DNA from: Luteimonas terrae | GTDB taxonomy: Bacteria; Pseudomonadota; Gammaproteobacteria; Xanthomonadales; Xanthomonadaceae | Direction of reading: 5' to 3' | DNA length: 64,000 nt | NCBI RefSeq assembly: GCF_004358165.1 | Contig: NZ_SMTG01000002.1 | Span: forward strand, 1 to 64,000 | Shown here: one piece after another, positions 40,737-50,168 of the stretch | Layout: the number at the start of each line of letters is the position of its first letter | Numbering within the stretch: position 1 is the first letter of the stretch | The notes under the pieces: generated by a model | What the model was told of the DNA's origin: nothing | Database searches by the model: none | Seen by the model: only the letters and a program-made list of their open reading frames with translations | Translations under genes and position numbers: made by a program

Positions 40737-43533
40737 GTTCCGCAGCCTCGAAGTCGTGCACTGGGATTACTGGCAGCGCTACGCGCTGCCGCTCGATGCC
40801 TCGATCATCACCGTCGTCGGCCCGAACGGCTCGGGCAAGACCACGCTGCTCGACGCGCTGCGCACGCTGCTGGCAATCGACGATCGCGACATGGCGCGCG
40901 ACTACAAGACCTATCTGCGCCACAACGGCAAGCCGTTCGCCTGGCTGCGCGCGGTGGTCAGCAATCCGGTCGACCGTCGCGGCCGCCGTGCGTTCTTCCC
41001 GTGCATGGACGAGCAGGTGACCATCGCCTGTCGCGTGCGCAAGCGTGGCGGCGACTGGACGCGCGACTACCAGATCGTCGCCGGCGACGTGCCGGTCGAA
41101 CAGCTCGATGCCGGTGGCGAATGGCTGGGCGTACGCGACTATCGCGTGCGTCTGGCCGGCGCCGGCCTGAGTCGTGCGATCTGCCGTGTGCTGACGCTGG
41201 AGCAGGGCGCCACCGACAAGCTCTGCCAGCTCTCGCCGCGCGAACTGCTGCAACTGGTCTTCGACGTGTTCGAGGACAAGGCGGTGATGGACGACTACCA
41301 GCGGGCCCGCGCCGAACAGTTCGACATCGACAAGGAGATCGTCGAACTGCAGCAGGGCCTGGCGGAACTGCACCTGCGCCTGGAATCCGCGCGCGCCGAC
41401 GTGCGCTCCTACGAGGACGGCATGGCGCTGCGCAACCAGCGCCAGACGCTGGAGGCGGAAATCGCGCCGAAGGTAGAACTGGCCGATCTGCGCGCGACCA
41501 TCGACGGTGCGAAGCCGCGCCTGACCGGCCTGCGTCGCGGCCTGCGCGAGCGCGAGCGCAGCTATGCCGAACTGCAGGCGCAGGAGGACGCCTCCGTCGA
41601 AGCGCGCAGCGGGCTCGGGGCGTCGATCGCCGACGCACGTGCCGGGCTGAAAGCTGCGGAGACCCGCTTCACCCACGCGCGCGACCAAGCGCGTGATGCC
41701 GAGCAACTGGTGCGCCGCCACGACGAGCTTGCGCGGCTGCAGGCCGAACGCGGCGGCGCCGACGTCGACGCGTTGAGCCGCGAGGTCGAACAGGGCCGTC
41801 GTCGCCAGGCCGAACTGCGGCTCGAAGCCGACCGCGACCGCACGCGCAGCGGCGAGATCGCCGCCCAGGTCGCCGCGCTGCGCGGCGGTGGCCGTGTGGT
41901 CGAACCCTTCGAGCGTGACTTCCGCGCCGCACTCGATCGCGCCGACATCGGCCACGCGGTGTTGACCGAACTGGTCGAGATCGCCGATCCACAGTGGGCC
42001 GTCGCGATCGAGGCCGTGCTGGCGCCTTACCGGCATCTGCTGGTGCTCGATTCGCCGCGCGATGCGCGCGAGGCCTGGCAGCTCGGCGAGAAGCTGCAGT
42101 ACCGGCACTTCGTCGTCGCCGAGCGTGCGCCGGCCGGGCCGGCGACGCGGGGCTCGCTGCTGGAAGTGGTGCGCTTCAATGCCGATCCGCCGGCGTGGTT
42201 GCCGCGCCAGCTCGACCGTGTGCAGCGCGTCGCCGATGTGGAAGCCGGCCAGCGTCTGCCCAAGGGCCAGGACTGGATTACCGCGCAGGGCTATCTGCGC
42301 GAGCACCGCGGCGGTCGCCACATCGGCGGTGGTCAGCAGCATTTCGGCACCGGTGCGCGCGAGGCGCGACTGGCGTCGCTGCATGCCGAAGCGGTCGAGA
42401 TCCAGGATCGTGCGCAGGCGCGCGAAGACACGATGGCGACGCTGGTGCGCGAAGTCGACAGCGCGCAGACGCGGTTGCTGGGTCTTGATGCAGGCCAGGA
42501 GCTGGTGACCCGCGCGGCTGAGTTCGCCGATGCGCAGGCGCGTCTGCCCGGTCTGGCCGATGCCGCGCAATCCGCAGTCATCGCACTCGCCGAGGCCCGC
42601 AGCGCGCTCGATGCGTGCGAGGCGCAGGACCGCGACGGCAGCATCGCCGCCGCCACGCGCGCCGGTGAACTGCGCGCGCTGGCGCAGGAGCTGCGCGACC
42701 GCGGCAGCCAGATCGCGCAGGAGCGCGTGGGGCTGGTGCAGCGCATGGTCGACTTCCGCAAGCGCCGCTCGAAGATGCCGGTCGAATGGCGCAGCCGTGA
42801 TGCGCTTCGCGTCGCACGCGAGGCCTACGAGAGCGCCGGCGCAGTCCGTCGCGAACTCGAACGGATCGACGAGCGTCTGGAACGCGGCAGCTTCGTCGAA
42901 GACCCCGCCTGCGTGGCGATGCGCGACAAGTTCGCCGCCGATCACGACGCGCTGGAAGCCGCGATCGGCAAGCGCGAGGCGCATCTGCATCGCGCGCGCC
43001 GGATCACCGAGGATGCGCGCGGCGCCTACATCAACGTGCTGCGCGCGACGGTGCGCCGCTATCGCAAGAACCTAAGCGCACTCGGCGAACTCGCCGGCAT
43101 CGGCGTCGATGTCGAGATGCCCGAACTCGCCAACGAGGACGTCGCGCTGGCGCAGGCGGGCCTGACGGTGCGTTTCGATTTCGATCGCAAAGGCTGGATC
43201 GGCCTCGACGACGGCGAGGCCTCCGGTGGTCAGCAGGTCATGAAGTCGTTGCTGCTGCTGGTCGCGCTGCTGCGTGACGAGGACCAGCCGGGCGGCTTCG
43301 TCTTCATCGACGAACCCTTCGCGCATCTGGACGTGGCCAACATCGAGAAGGTCGGCCGCTTCCTGCGCAGCACCGACGCGCAGTACATCCTGACCACGCC
43401 GATCACGCACAACCTCAACGTGTTCGAGCCGTCGGACCTGGTGCTGGCGACCAGCAAGCGGCGAGCGGGCAGTGCCTGGGCCGAGCCGGTGGCGGTGCTC
43501 AAGCGCGATCGCAGCGAGGCCGCCGCAGCCTGA
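40729..43533 (+). CDS. MksB-like SMC-family ATPase
   Basis: The 934-residue product starts MFEFRSLEVVHWDYWQRYAL. Walker A is GPNGSGKT (31-38). The C-terminal half has the ABC signature EASGGQQ (830-836), Walker B FVFIDE (857-862) and D-loop Asp868. Two coiled-coil arms (about 200-385 and 545-760) flank a hinge-like region (about 390-535) ending RHIGGGQQHFG. This is the layout of SMC, MukB, MksB and JetC proteins; the size is near MksB. With the two upstream genes it forms an F-E-B trio as in Pseudomonas MksFEB. No MksG/JetD nuclease gene follows; a bidirectional terminator does. A role in chromosome organisation or plasmid exclusion is inferred. Confidence 0.8.
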   Translation: MFEFRSLEVVHWDYWQRYALPLDASIITVVGPNGSGKTTLLDALRTLLAIDDRDMARDYKTYLRHNGKPFAWLRAVVSNPVDRRGRRAFFPCMDEQVTIACRVRKRGGDWTRDYQIVAGDVPVEQLDAGGEWLGVRDYRVRLAGAGLSRAICRVLTLEQGATDKLCQLSPRELLQLVFDVFEDKAVMDDYQRARAEQFDIDKEIVELQQGLAELHLRLESARADVRSYEDGMALRNQRQTLEAEIAPKVELADLRATIDGAKPRLTGLRRGLRERERSYAELQAQEDASVEARSGLGASIADARAGLKAAETRFTHARDQARDAEQLVRRHDELARLQAERGGADVDALSREVEQGRRRQAELRLEADRDRTRSGEIAAQVAALRGGGRVVEPFERDFRAALDRADIGHAVLTELVEIADPQWAVAIEAVLAPYRHLLVLDSPRDAREAWQLGEKLQYRHFVVAERAPAGPATRGSLLEVVRFNADPPAWLPRQLDRVQRVADVEAGQRLPKGQDWITAQGYLREHRGGRHIGGGQQHFGTGAREARLASLHAEAVEIQDRAQAREDTMATLVREVDSAQTRLLGLDAGQELVTRAAEFADAQARLPGLADAAQSAVIALAEARSALDACEAQDRDGSIAAATRAGELRALAQELRDRGSQIAQERVGLVQRMVDFRKRRSKMPVEWRSRDALRVAREAYESAGAVRRELERIDERLERGSFVEDPACVAMRDKFAADHDALEAAIGKREAHLHRARRITEDARGAYINVLRATVRRYRKNLSALGELAGIGVDVEMPELANEDVALAQAGLTVRFDFDRKGWIGLDDGEASGGQQVMKSLLLLVALLRDEDQPGGFVFIDEPFAHLDVANIEKVGRFLRSTDAQYILTTPITHNLNVFEPSDLVLATSKRRAGSAWAEPVAVLKRDRSEAAAA

Positions 43534-43535
43534 TA

Positions 43536-43565
43536 CGAAGACGCCGCCCTCGGGCGGCGTCTTCG
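43536..43565. terminator. Bidirectional terminator between the MksB-like gene and the alcohol dehydrogenase gene
   Basis: A perfect 13-bp stem CGAAGACGCCGCC / GGCGGCGTCTTCG with a CTCG loop sits between the convergent genes, two bases after the MksB stop. Confidence 0.8.
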
Positions 43566-43582
43566 CGATGCGTCGGCGGGGC

Positions 43583-44599
43583 TTACCAGCCCGACAACGT
43601 CAGCTTGCCGACCGTCGCCCCCGACTCCAGGCGGCGATGCGCCTCGCGCAGGTTGTCTGCATTGATCGGCGACAGCGTCTCGCGCTGGGTGCCACGCAAC
43701 GTGCCGGCATCGACCAGCTCGGCGACGCGGGCGAGGATGCGGCCCTGCTCGGCCATGTCCGCGGTGCGGAAACGCGGCCGCGCGAACATCATTTCCCAGT
43801 GGATGCCGATGCTCTTGGCCTTGTAGGGATCGCCGATCTTCAGCGCTCCGCTGGGCTCGACGATCAGGCCGACATGACCCAGCGGGGCCAGCAGTTCGCC
43901 CAGCTCGGTCCAGTAGCGGTCGGTGTCGGCGAGATTGAGCGCGGCATCGATGGTCTTGAGGCCCAGCGTCTCGAGCTGCGGCGTCAGCGGCTGGCGGTGG
44001 TCGATGACGTGGTCGGCGCCCAGTTCACGGCACCATGCGATGGTTTCCTCGCGAGATGCGGTCGCGATCACGGTGAAGCCGGCGCGCTTGGCCAGCTGGA
44101 TCGCGATCGAGCCGACGCCGCCGGCACCGGCGATCACCAGCAGCGACTTGTCCTGGCCACCGGTCTGCGCATCGAAAGGCATGCGTTCGAACAGCAGCTC
44201 CCAGACGGTGAGTGCCGTGAGCGGCAGTGCGGCCGCCTGGGCGAAGTCGAGCGAGGCCGGCTTCTTCGCGACGATGCGCGCGTCGACGAGCTGGAACTGC
44301 GCATTGCTGCCCGGGCGGGTGATGTCGCCGGCGTAATAGACCGCGTCGCCGACCGCGAAGCCCTGGACGTCGCTGCCGACCGCATCGACGACGCCGGCCG
44401 CGTCGTAGCCGAGCACCTTGGGCTGGCTTTCCGCCTGCGGCTTGGGCGCGCGGACCTTGGTGTCGACGGGATTGACCGACACGGCCTCGACGCGCACGCG
44501 CAGGTCATTCGGGCCGGGCTGGGGCAGGTCGAGCTCGACATCCTGCAGTGACTGCGGGTCGTCGATCGGGAGATAACGGGTCAGGGCGACGGCTTTCAT
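43583..44599 (-). CDS. Zinc-binding alcohol dehydrogenase family protein (quinone-oxidoreductase-like)
   Basis: The 338-residue product from 44599 (MKAVALTRYLPIDDPQSLQD) is a medium-chain dehydrogenase/reductase with a GroES-like N-terminal domain and a Rossmann domain (VIAGAGGVGSIAIQLAKRAG). It lacks the zinc-ligand cysteines of true alcohol dehydrogenases and is closer to NADPH:quinone oxidoreductases of the ZADH1 group. Divergent from a LysR gene across about 100 bases, a common arrangement in which the regulator controls the enzyme. The substrate is unknown. Confidence 0.85.
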   Translation of the reverse strand: MKAVALTRYLPIDDPQSLQDVELDLPQPGPNDLRVRVEAVSVNPVDTKVRAPKPQAESQPKVLGYDAAGVVDAVGSDVQGFAVGDAVYYAGDITRPGSNAQFQLVDARIVAKKPASLDFAQAAALPLTALTVWELLFERMPFDAQTGGQDKSLLVIAGAGGVGSIAIQLAKRAGFTVIATASREETIAWCRELGADHVIDHRQPLTPQLETLGLKTIDAALNLADTDRYWTELGELLAPLGHVGLIVEPSGALKIGDPYKAKSIGIHWEMMFARPRFRTADMAEQGRILARVAELVDAGTLRGTQRETLSPINADNLREAHRRLESGATVGKLTLSGW

Positions 44600-44701
44600 G
44601 CGGAATCCTGTTCGAAGGCGGGTGCGTCGATTCTCCGCCCGCCTGTTTCCGTCGAACAGCGATAGAATCGCCAATCACCTTCAAGGAATCTTTGATAATC
44701 A
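44600..44701. promoter_or_regulatory. Divergent promoter region of the dehydrogenase and LysR genes
   Basis: TAGAAT (44663-44668) is a -10 candidate for the LysR gene; the sequence AAGGA (44683-44687) is rather far (14 bases) from its ATG. LysR regulators commonly bind such shared regions, but no clear T-N11-A dyad was pinned down. Confidence 0.35.
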
Positions 44702-45604
44702 ATGGACCGGATCGGCGACATCGCCCTGTTCCTGCGCGTGCTCGACAGTGGCTCGATCAGCGCGGCCGCGCGCAGCCTCGATCTGTCGCCTGCGTTGGCG
44801 AGTCAGCGCCTGAAGCGGCTGGAGGATGCCCTTGGTGTGCGCCTGCTGCATCGGACCACGCGCCGCCTGCACCCGACGCCGGAGGGATTGCGGCTGGCGG
44901 GCGAGGGGCGTGCGCTGGTGGAGGCGCTCGACGGACTCGCCGGCAGCCTGCGCGAAAGCGGCGGGCAGGCCGTGTCCGGGACCTTGCGCGTGACGATGTC
45001 CGCGTCCTTCGGACGCCAGCACGTGTCTCCACGGCTGCCGCGCTTCCTCGCCGCGCATCCCGGGCTGCAGCTTGCGGTCCATATGAGTGATCTGCAGGTC
45101 GACCTGGTGCGGGAAGGGTTCGATCTCGCGATCCGTATCGGCGATCTCGACGACTCGCAGCTCGTCGGTCGGCGCATTGCCGACAACCCGCGCGTGCTCG
45201 TCGCGTCGCCTGAATACATCGCGCGGCGCGGCGCACCCACGGCGCCAGAGGATCTTCCCGCACACGAGTGTCTGGTGCTCGTCGGCAGTCGCGGACGGCA
45301 GGATCGCTGGAGGCTGCTGGATGGCCATGGGGCCGACACGACGGTCGCGATCCGCGGCCCGCTCGAAAGCAATCTCGGCGAAGTGCTGCGCGACGCCGCG
45401 GTCGCAGGTGCGGGCATCGCGATGCACGCCTTGTGGCATGTGGCCGACGACCTGCGTGCTGGCACGCTGGTGCGCGTGCTGCCCGGACATGCGCCGCCCG
45501 AAACCGGTATCCACGCGGTCATGCCGGACCGCAGCTTCGTGCCGCCCAGAACACGCGCATTCGTCGCGTTCCTGCAGTCGGAACTCGCAAGGTTGGGGCG
45601 TTGA
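44702..45604 (+). CDS. LysR-family transcriptional regulator
   Basis: The 300-residue product starts MDRIGDIALFLRVLDSGSIS and has the LysR winged HTH in residues 1-60 (AAARSLDLSPALASQRLKRL, then EDALGVRLLHRTTRRLHPTPEG). A periplasmic-binding-like effector domain spans about 90-295 (GTLRVTMSASFGRQHVSPRL and LVREGFDLAIRIGDLDDSQL). It resembles the DsdA/CrgA-like subgroup. Divergent from the dehydrogenase gene, its likely target. Confidence 0.93.
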   Translation: MDRIGDIALFLRVLDSGSISAAARSLDLSPALASQRLKRLEDALGVRLLHRTTRRLHPTPEGLRLAGEGRALVEALDGLAGSLRESGGQAVSGTLRVTMSASFGRQHVSPRLPRFLAAHPGLQLAVHMSDLQVDLVREGFDLAIRIGDLDDSQLVGRRIADNPRVLVASPEYIARRGAPTAPEDLPAHECLVLVGSRGRQDRWRLLDGHGADTTVAIRGPLESNLGEVLRDAAVAGAGIAMHALWHVADDLRAGTLVRVLPGHAPPETGIHAVMPDRSFVPPRTRAFVAFLQSELARLGR

Positions 45605-45917
45605 AGAAGCGGTGGAATTCCGGTAGACCGGGCGCCCCAACCGTTAATCGGAAGTCATGAGCCGGTTAACTTCACCAAGCTGTCTTGACGCCGCGCGCAC
45701 ATCGGCTTCATGACAATCTCGCCGCGTTGGGGGTTCCTGATCTACCCAAAGCCTGGATGAATGCCCGGGTCTGGCGTCGTAGGAAGCTTTCAACCGTTAT
45801 GTTAGCGTTAACAACGTCTTCACACAGCTGACTTTAGGCTATGTTGTAAGGCGTGTGCGTATGACGCCTCAAACCGATGCCACGACGCATTCCCCCTTTT
45901 CTAGGAGCTGAAAGAAT
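45605..45917 (+). promoter_or_regulatory. ompA upstream region with candidate promoter
   Basis: A 313-base gene-free stretch that is noticeably richer in A and T than its surroundings. TTCACA (45819-45824) matches -35 at 5 of 6 and is followed after 15 bases by TATGTT (45840-45845), a weak -10. An upstream palindrome GTTAGCGTTAAC (45801-45812) may be a regulator site. The resulting leader before ompA would be about 65 bases. Confidence 0.35.
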
Positions 45918-46991
45918 ATGAACAAGAAACTCCTCTGCGCCGCGCTGCTCGGCGGTCTTGGTCTGGCGGGTCACGCCAGCGCCCAGGAGTTCGACGACCG
46001 CTGGTACCTCACCGGATCGGCGGGCTTCAATTTCCAGGCGGAAGATCGCCGCACCGACGACACCCCGTTCGTCACGCTGGGCATGGGTAAGTTCATCAGC
46101 CCCAACTGGTCGATCGACGGCGAGCTGAACTATCAGAACCCGGGCTTCGACAGCTCGGTCGAAGGCGCCAACAACGATCTGAACTGGAGCCAGTACGGCG
46201 TTTCGGTCGACTTCCGCTACCACTTCATCAACGAAGCGCGCAGCTGGAACCCCTACCTGCTGTTCGGTGTCGGCTATCAGCGTTCGGAAGAAGAGTTCGA
46301 CGCGTTCCCGAACCCGGACTCGCCGGGTGAGCGCAAGGAAGGCAACCTGGCTGCCAAGGTTGGTGTCGGCCTGCAGACGACGTTCGAAAAGCGCGTCGCC
46401 GTGCGTGCTGAAATCGCCTACCGCGCCGACTTCGACGACAACAGCGTCGCTGCCAACGGTGCCCGCGACTGGGCCGGCTACCCGCACAACGCCGAAGAGT
46501 CCTACTTCGGTGACGTGATGGCGTCGGTCGGTGTCGTGATCCCGCTCGGCCCGCCTCCGGCTCCCCCGGCTCCGCCGGCTCCGCCGCCGCCGCCGCCGGC
46601 TCCGACCCCGGCTCCGCCGCCGCCGGCTCCGATCACCATCGATCTGAATGGCGTGAACTTCGACTTCGACCGTTCGACCCTGCGTCCTGACGCGGTGGCG
46701 ATCCTCAACGAAGCCGTCGAGATCCTGAAGCGTTACCCCGAGCTGCGCGTTGAAGTCGCCGGTCACACCGACTCGGTCGGTACCGATGCCTACAACCAAC
46801 GTCTCTCGGAGCGTCGTGCGAAGGCGGTCTACGACCACCTGACCAGCAACGGCATCACCGCCGACCGTCTGGTGGGCCCGACCGGTTACGGCGAGAGCCG
46901 TCCGATCGCGCCGAACACCAACGCCGATGGTTCGGACAATCCGGAAGGCCGTGCGCGCAACCGCCGCACCGAGCTGAACGTCCAGAACTAA
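45918..46991 (+). CDS. OmpA-family outer membrane protein
   Basis: The 357-residue product starts MNKKLLCAALLGGLGLAGHA and has a signal peptide probably cut after Ala22. Residues 23-210 form an eight-stranded beta-barrel with aromatic strand ends. A Pro/Ala-rich linker (about 211-240) follows, and then the peptidoglycan-binding OmpA domain (about 245-357) with VEVAGHTDSVGTDAYNQRLS and ERRAKAVYDHL. Anchors the outer membrane to the wall. Strong AGGAG before the ATG, strong terminator after; likely highly expressed and monocistronic. Called OmpA-family rather than oprF because the barrel identity is not certain. Confidence 0.92.
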   Translation: MNKKLLCAALLGGLGLAGHASAQEFDDRWYLTGSAGFNFQAEDRRTDDTPFVTLGMGKFISPNWSIDGELNYQNPGFDSSVEGANNDLNWSQYGVSVDFRYHFINEARSWNPYLLFGVGYQRSEEEFDAFPNPDSPGERKEGNLAAKVGVGLQTTFEKRVAVRAEIAYRADFDDNSVAANGARDWAGYPHNAEESYFGDVMASVGVVIPLGPPPAPPAPPAPPPPPPAPTPAPPPPAPITIDLNGVNFDFDRSTLRPDAVAILNEAVEILKRYPELRVEVAGHTDSVGTDAYNQRLSERRAKAVYDHLTSNGITADRLVGPTGYGESRPIAPNTNADGSDNPEGRARNRRTELNVQN

Positions 46992-47011
46992 GGACGTCCG
47001 GTTGTGAAATG

Positions 47012-47045
47012 AAGAAGCCCGGCCCTGTGCCGGGCTTCTTTTTTT
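47012..47045 (+). terminator. Intrinsic terminator after ompA
   Basis: A perfect 12-bp stem AAGAAGCCCGGC / GCCGGGCTTCTT with a five-base loop followed by a T-run to about 47045; one of the strongest terminators in the window. Confidence 0.95.
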
Positions 47046-47162
47046 GCGCGATGTGCTGCGCTTCCAATCCGCCGAAAGGCGGAGGCGAACGCGTCCAACA
47101 ACCCGATTCCAACGGTGCGTCGCCGGACAGCCGACGTGAATGCGCACAGGCCTATTTTTTCC

Positions 47163-47191
47163 TTGTGCACCACATACTTGCCGCCTACACT
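47163..47191 (+). promoter_or_regulatory. Candidate promoter of the small secreted protein gene
   Basis: TTGTGC (47163-47168) and TACACT (47186-47191) are 17 bases apart, about 30 bases before the ATG. Both elements are imperfect; listed as a candidate. Confidence 0.3.
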
Positions 47192-47221
47192 TCAGGCGGA
47201 TTCGATACCGGGACTGTTTCC

Positions 47222-47725
47222 ATGCGCGCGACCCTGATGCTGGCCCTGCTGGCGCTTCCCCTGGCCGGCCACGCGGCCGATTGCTCGAGCCTCGATACGC
47301 GCGCGGCGCGGCCGCTGCAGGCGACCGTGCTCGAGCCGATTTCGCCGGAACTCGCAGCGCCGTCCTATCGGCTCGGCAGCGGCGCGGTACTGTCGCGCGC
47401 CTACGACGATGCGCAGTCCGCCGAGCAGGTCGTGCTGCGCCTGGAGATCGAGAAGTGCCAGAACGTCGCGATGGCCGCGCCGGCCGCAGGCGCGGTGCGT
47501 GCCAACGATCCCGCGGCCTACGTCAAGCAGACCGAGTTCGACAACACGCCCTACCGCTTCAACATGACCCAGGGCGGCAAGCGCATGACCGCCGACGATT
47601 TCGATGCGTGGGTCAAGGCCAACGGCTACACGGTCGGCAGCCGCCGCGTCGATCCGAACGCGCCGGTGACTCCGCCCGCCGAAACCGTGCAGCCCGGCGA
47701 AGCCACGTCGCCGCCGAGCGAATGA
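47222..47725 (+). CDS. Hypothetical secreted protein
   Basis: The 167-residue product (MRATLMLALLALPLAGHAAD) has a clear signal peptide, probably cut after Ala18. The mature part has two cysteines (DCSSLDTR and EKCQNVAMA), which could form a disulfide bond, a central SAYDDAQ-like region, and a Pro/Ser/Glu-rich C-terminus that may be disordered. I recognise no domain. The start is chosen because it places the signal peptide at the N-terminus; the frame is open upstream to 47009 through the ompA terminator. Confidence 0.7.
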   Translation: MRATLMLALLALPLAGHAADCSSLDTRAARPLQATVLEPISPELAAPSYRLGSGAVLSRAYDDAQSAEQVVLRLEIEKCQNVAMAAPAAGAVRANDPAAYVKQTEFDNTPYRFNMTQGGKRMTADDFDAWVKANGYTVGSRRVDPNAPVTPPAETVQPGEATSPPSE

Positions 47726-47809
47726 GGCACCGGTGATCGCACGCGTCCCCGCACGCGCTGCACCTGCCACGGCCCGCGCAAGCGGGCCGTTCGCATGTGG
47801 GCGGCCGCG

Positions 47810-48562
47810 ATGAGCGGTTCCGTGCGAACGCCGCGCTACGGGCTGGCGCGTGTGCTGTCCAAGCGCGGGCTCTGTTCGCGCAGCGAGGCCGAGCGTCGCG
47901 TGCGCGAGGGGCGAGTCCGGGTCGCCGGCCGCACCATCCGTGACCCGGAATTTCCGGTCGCATTGAACGCCGCCGACATCGTGCTCGACGGCGATTCCGC
48001 GCGCGCCGGCGCACACCAGTATCTGGTGCTCAACAAGCCGCGCGGGCTGGTGACCACCGCTCGCGACGAGCGCGGGCGTGACACGGTCTATCGCTGTTTC
48101 GACGGCGCGGACCTGGGTTGGATCGCGCCGGTCGGGCGTCTCGACAAGGCCAGCGAGGGCTTGCTGCTGTTCTCGAGCGACCCGGCCTGGGCGGCACGCA
48201 TCACCGATCCTGCCGAAGGCACCGCCAAGACCTACCACGTGCAGATCGACCGTCTCCCCGATGCCGCGTTGCTGCAGGCACTCGTGGACGGCGTCGACGA
48301 TGCCGGCGATCGTCTGTGCGCGGTCGACGCGTCGGTGTTGCGGCAGGGCACACGCACGTCGTGGTTGGCCATCACCCTCGATGAAGGCCGCAATCGTCAG
48401 ATCCGTCGGCTGCTGGCGGCATTCGACGTCACGGTCCTGCGGCTGGTGCGCGTGGCAATCGGCGGCCTCGCGCTGGGCGATCTGGGCAAGGGCGCCTGGC
48501 GCCCCCTGGCGCCGGACGAAGTCATCGCGCTGGCAACGCCGACGGTCGCCGCCAGCGGCTGA
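47810..48562 (+). CDS. RsuA/RluB/RluE-family pseudouridine synthase
   Basis: Isomerises specific uridines in ribosomal RNA. The 250-residue product begins MSGSVRTPRYGLARVLSKRG. An S4 RNA-binding domain (RVLSKRGLCSRSEAERRV to VRVAGRTIRDPEF) is followed by the catalytic domain with the active-site aspartate in APVGRLDKASEGLLLFS (about residue 109), and the RsuA-type ITLDEGRNRQIRRLLAAFDV motif. An ATG 15 bases upstream is an alternative start. Its 3' end overlaps the convergent HNH gene by about 40 bases. The exact rRNA target cannot be assigned. Confidence 0.9.
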   Translation: MSGSVRTPRYGLARVLSKRGLCSRSEAERRVREGRVRVAGRTIRDPEFPVALNAADIVLDGDSARAGAHQYLVLNKPRGLVTTARDERGRDTVYRCFDGADLGWIAPVGRLDKASEGLLLFSSDPAWAARITDPAEGTAKTYHVQIDRLPDAALLQALVDGVDDAGDRLCAVDASVLRQGTRTSWLAITLDEGRNRQIRRLLAAFDVTVLRLVRVAIGGLALGDLGKGAWRPLAPDEVIALATPTVAASG

Positions 48563-48917
48563 GTCGCGTCGCCAGCAGGGCGGCCACGACTTCGTGCGCG
48601 CGCGCATCGCCCGGCCCGCGTGCATCGTGACCCTTGCCCTTGCCGTGATTGCAGCGGGCGCAGGCGAGGGCGAGGTTGCGTGGATCGTCGGCGTCTTCGC
48701 CGACCTGCGCAGTCAATGACGCCGCCGCGCGTTTGCCGAACCAGGCCTGCGGCACCACGTGTTCCAGCGTCGTGGTACCCAGCGGTTCGCCGTTGGCCTG
48801 CAGCTGCAGCGCGCTGCGGCAGTGCAGACAGCGCGTGGACCAGGTCTCGCCGTCGAAATCCGCCAGCGCATCGCTCTGCGCTGCGAGCAGCAACCGCCGT
48901 CGCAGCGCGGGGCGCAT
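48522..48917 (-). CDS. HNH endonuclease-domain protein
   Basis: The 131-residue product shows a treble-clef HNH motif: Cys30 and Cys33 (CLHC), the catalytic His53 in TTTLEHVVPQAWFG, Asn81 in DPRNLALAC, Cys86 and Cys89 with NH at 90-91 (CARCNHGKG). Such small proteins are DNA nickases or of unknown function. Its ATG lies two bases beyond the kbl stop, so it is the last gene of a kbl unit. The final 40 bases overlap the opposing pseudouridine synthase gene. Confidence 0.8.
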   Translation of the reverse strand: MRPALRRRLLLAAQSDALADFDGETWSTRCLHCRSALQLQANGEPLGTTTLEHVVPQAWFGKRAAASLTAQVGEDADDPRNLALACARCNHGKGKGHDARGPGDARAHEVVAALLATRLSRWRRPSALPAR

Positions 48918-48919
48918 GG

Positions 48920-50122
48920 TCAGGCCTTCAGCACGCCCAGTTCGTGGCCGATGCGCGTGAATGCATCGATCGCCCGGTCGAGATGCGCGCGCGTGTGCGC
49001 GGCGCTGATCTGGGTGCGGATGCGCGCCTGGTCTTTCGGCACCACCGGGAAGAAGAAGCCGATCGCGTAGATGCCTTCCTCGAGCAGGCGCTCGGCGAAG
49101 CGCTGCGCCAGTTTGGCGTCGTAGAGCATGACCGGGCTGATCGGATGGACGCCGGGGCGTACGTCGAAACCGGCAGCGGTCATCTTCTCGCGGAAATAGC
49201 GGGTGTTCTCGACCAGCTGCGTGCGCAGATCGCCCGCGGCGTCGAGCATCTCGAAGGCCTTGATGCCCGCTGCGACGACGTGCGGCGGCAGCGAGTTGGA
49301 GAACAGGTAGGGGCGCGAGCGCTGGCGCAGCAGCTCGATGACTTCACGCTTCGCGGTCGTGAAGCCGCCGAGCGCGCCCCCCATCGCCTTGCCAAGCGTG
49401 CCGGTGATGATGTCGATCTTTTCCAGCACGCCCTTGACCTCCGCCGAGCCGCGGCCCGTCCCGCCGAGAAAGCCGGTCGCGTGGCATTCGTCGATGTGCA
49501 CCAGCGCGTCGTACTTCGCCGCGAGCGCGGTGATCTCGTCGAGCGGCGCGATGAAGCCGTCCATCGAGAACACGCCATCGGTCGAGATCAGGATCGTCTG
49601 CGCGCCGTCGGCGCGCGCTTGCTGCAGCTGTTTCTCGAGGTCCGCCATGTCGCAGTTGGCATAGCGGTAGCGCCTGGCCTTGCACAGGCGGATGCCGTCG
49701 ATGATCGAGGCGTGGTTGAGCGCGTCGGAGATGATCGCGTCGGCCTCGCCGAGCAGCGGCTCGTACAGGCCGCCATTCGCGTCGAAGCAGGCGGCGTACA
49801 GGATGGTGTCCTCCTTGCCGAAGAAGTCCGCGATGGTCTTCTCGAGCTGCTTGTGCAGGTCCTGCGTGCCGCAGATGAAACGCACCGAGGCCATGCCGAA
49901 GCCGTGCGTATCGAGCGCGTCCTTGGCCGCGGCGATGATGTCCGGGTGGTCGGCCAGGCCGAGGTAATTGTTGGCACAGAAATTCAGCACCGTGCGACCG
50001 TCCTCGAGCGTGATCTCGGCCGACTGCGGGCCGGTGATCACGCGTTCGGCCTTGAACAGGCCGGCGTCGCGGATCTCGTCGAGGGTGTCGGCGTAACGCT
50101 GGGTGGTGGAGGCGGTGGCCAT
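48920..50122 (-). CDS. kbl: Glycine C-acetyltransferase (2-amino-3-ketobutyrate CoA ligase)
   Basis: Second step of threonine degradation: 2-amino-3-ketobutyrate plus CoA to glycine and acetyl-CoA. The 400-residue product from 50122 is an alpha-oxoamine synthase: [49 protein letters not shown], and the PLP-lysine motif [14 protein letters not shown] near residue 245. Partner gene tdh lies on the same strand upstream, but a putative peptidase gene separates them. Confidence 0.96.
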   Translation of the reverse strand: MATASTTQRYADTLDEIRDAGLFKAERVITGPQSAEITLEDGRTVLNFCANNYLGLADHPDIIAAAKDALDTHGFGMASVRFICGTQDLHKQLEKTIADFFGKEDTILYAACFDANGGLYEPLLGEADAIISDALNHASIIDGIRLCKARRYRYANCDMADLEKQLQQARADGAQTILISTDGVFSMDGFIAPLDEITALAAKYDALVHIDECHATGFLGGTGRGSAEVKGVLEKIDIITGTLGKAMGGALGGFTTAKREVIELLRQRSRPYLFSNSLPPHVVAAGIKAFEMLDAAGDLRTQLVENTRYFREKMTAAGFDVRPGVHPISPVMLYDAKLAQRFAERLLEEGIYAIGFFFPVVPKDQARIRTQISAAHTRAHLDRAIDAFTRIGHELGVLKA

Positions 50123-50168
50123 CGGGCATTCCGGAGATCGGGAAGGCCGCGATTCTACCAAGCGGTCG

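Noticed and set aside
47009-47221. N-terminal extension of the small secreted protein
   Set aside because: It would read through the ompA terminator and place the signal peptide internally.
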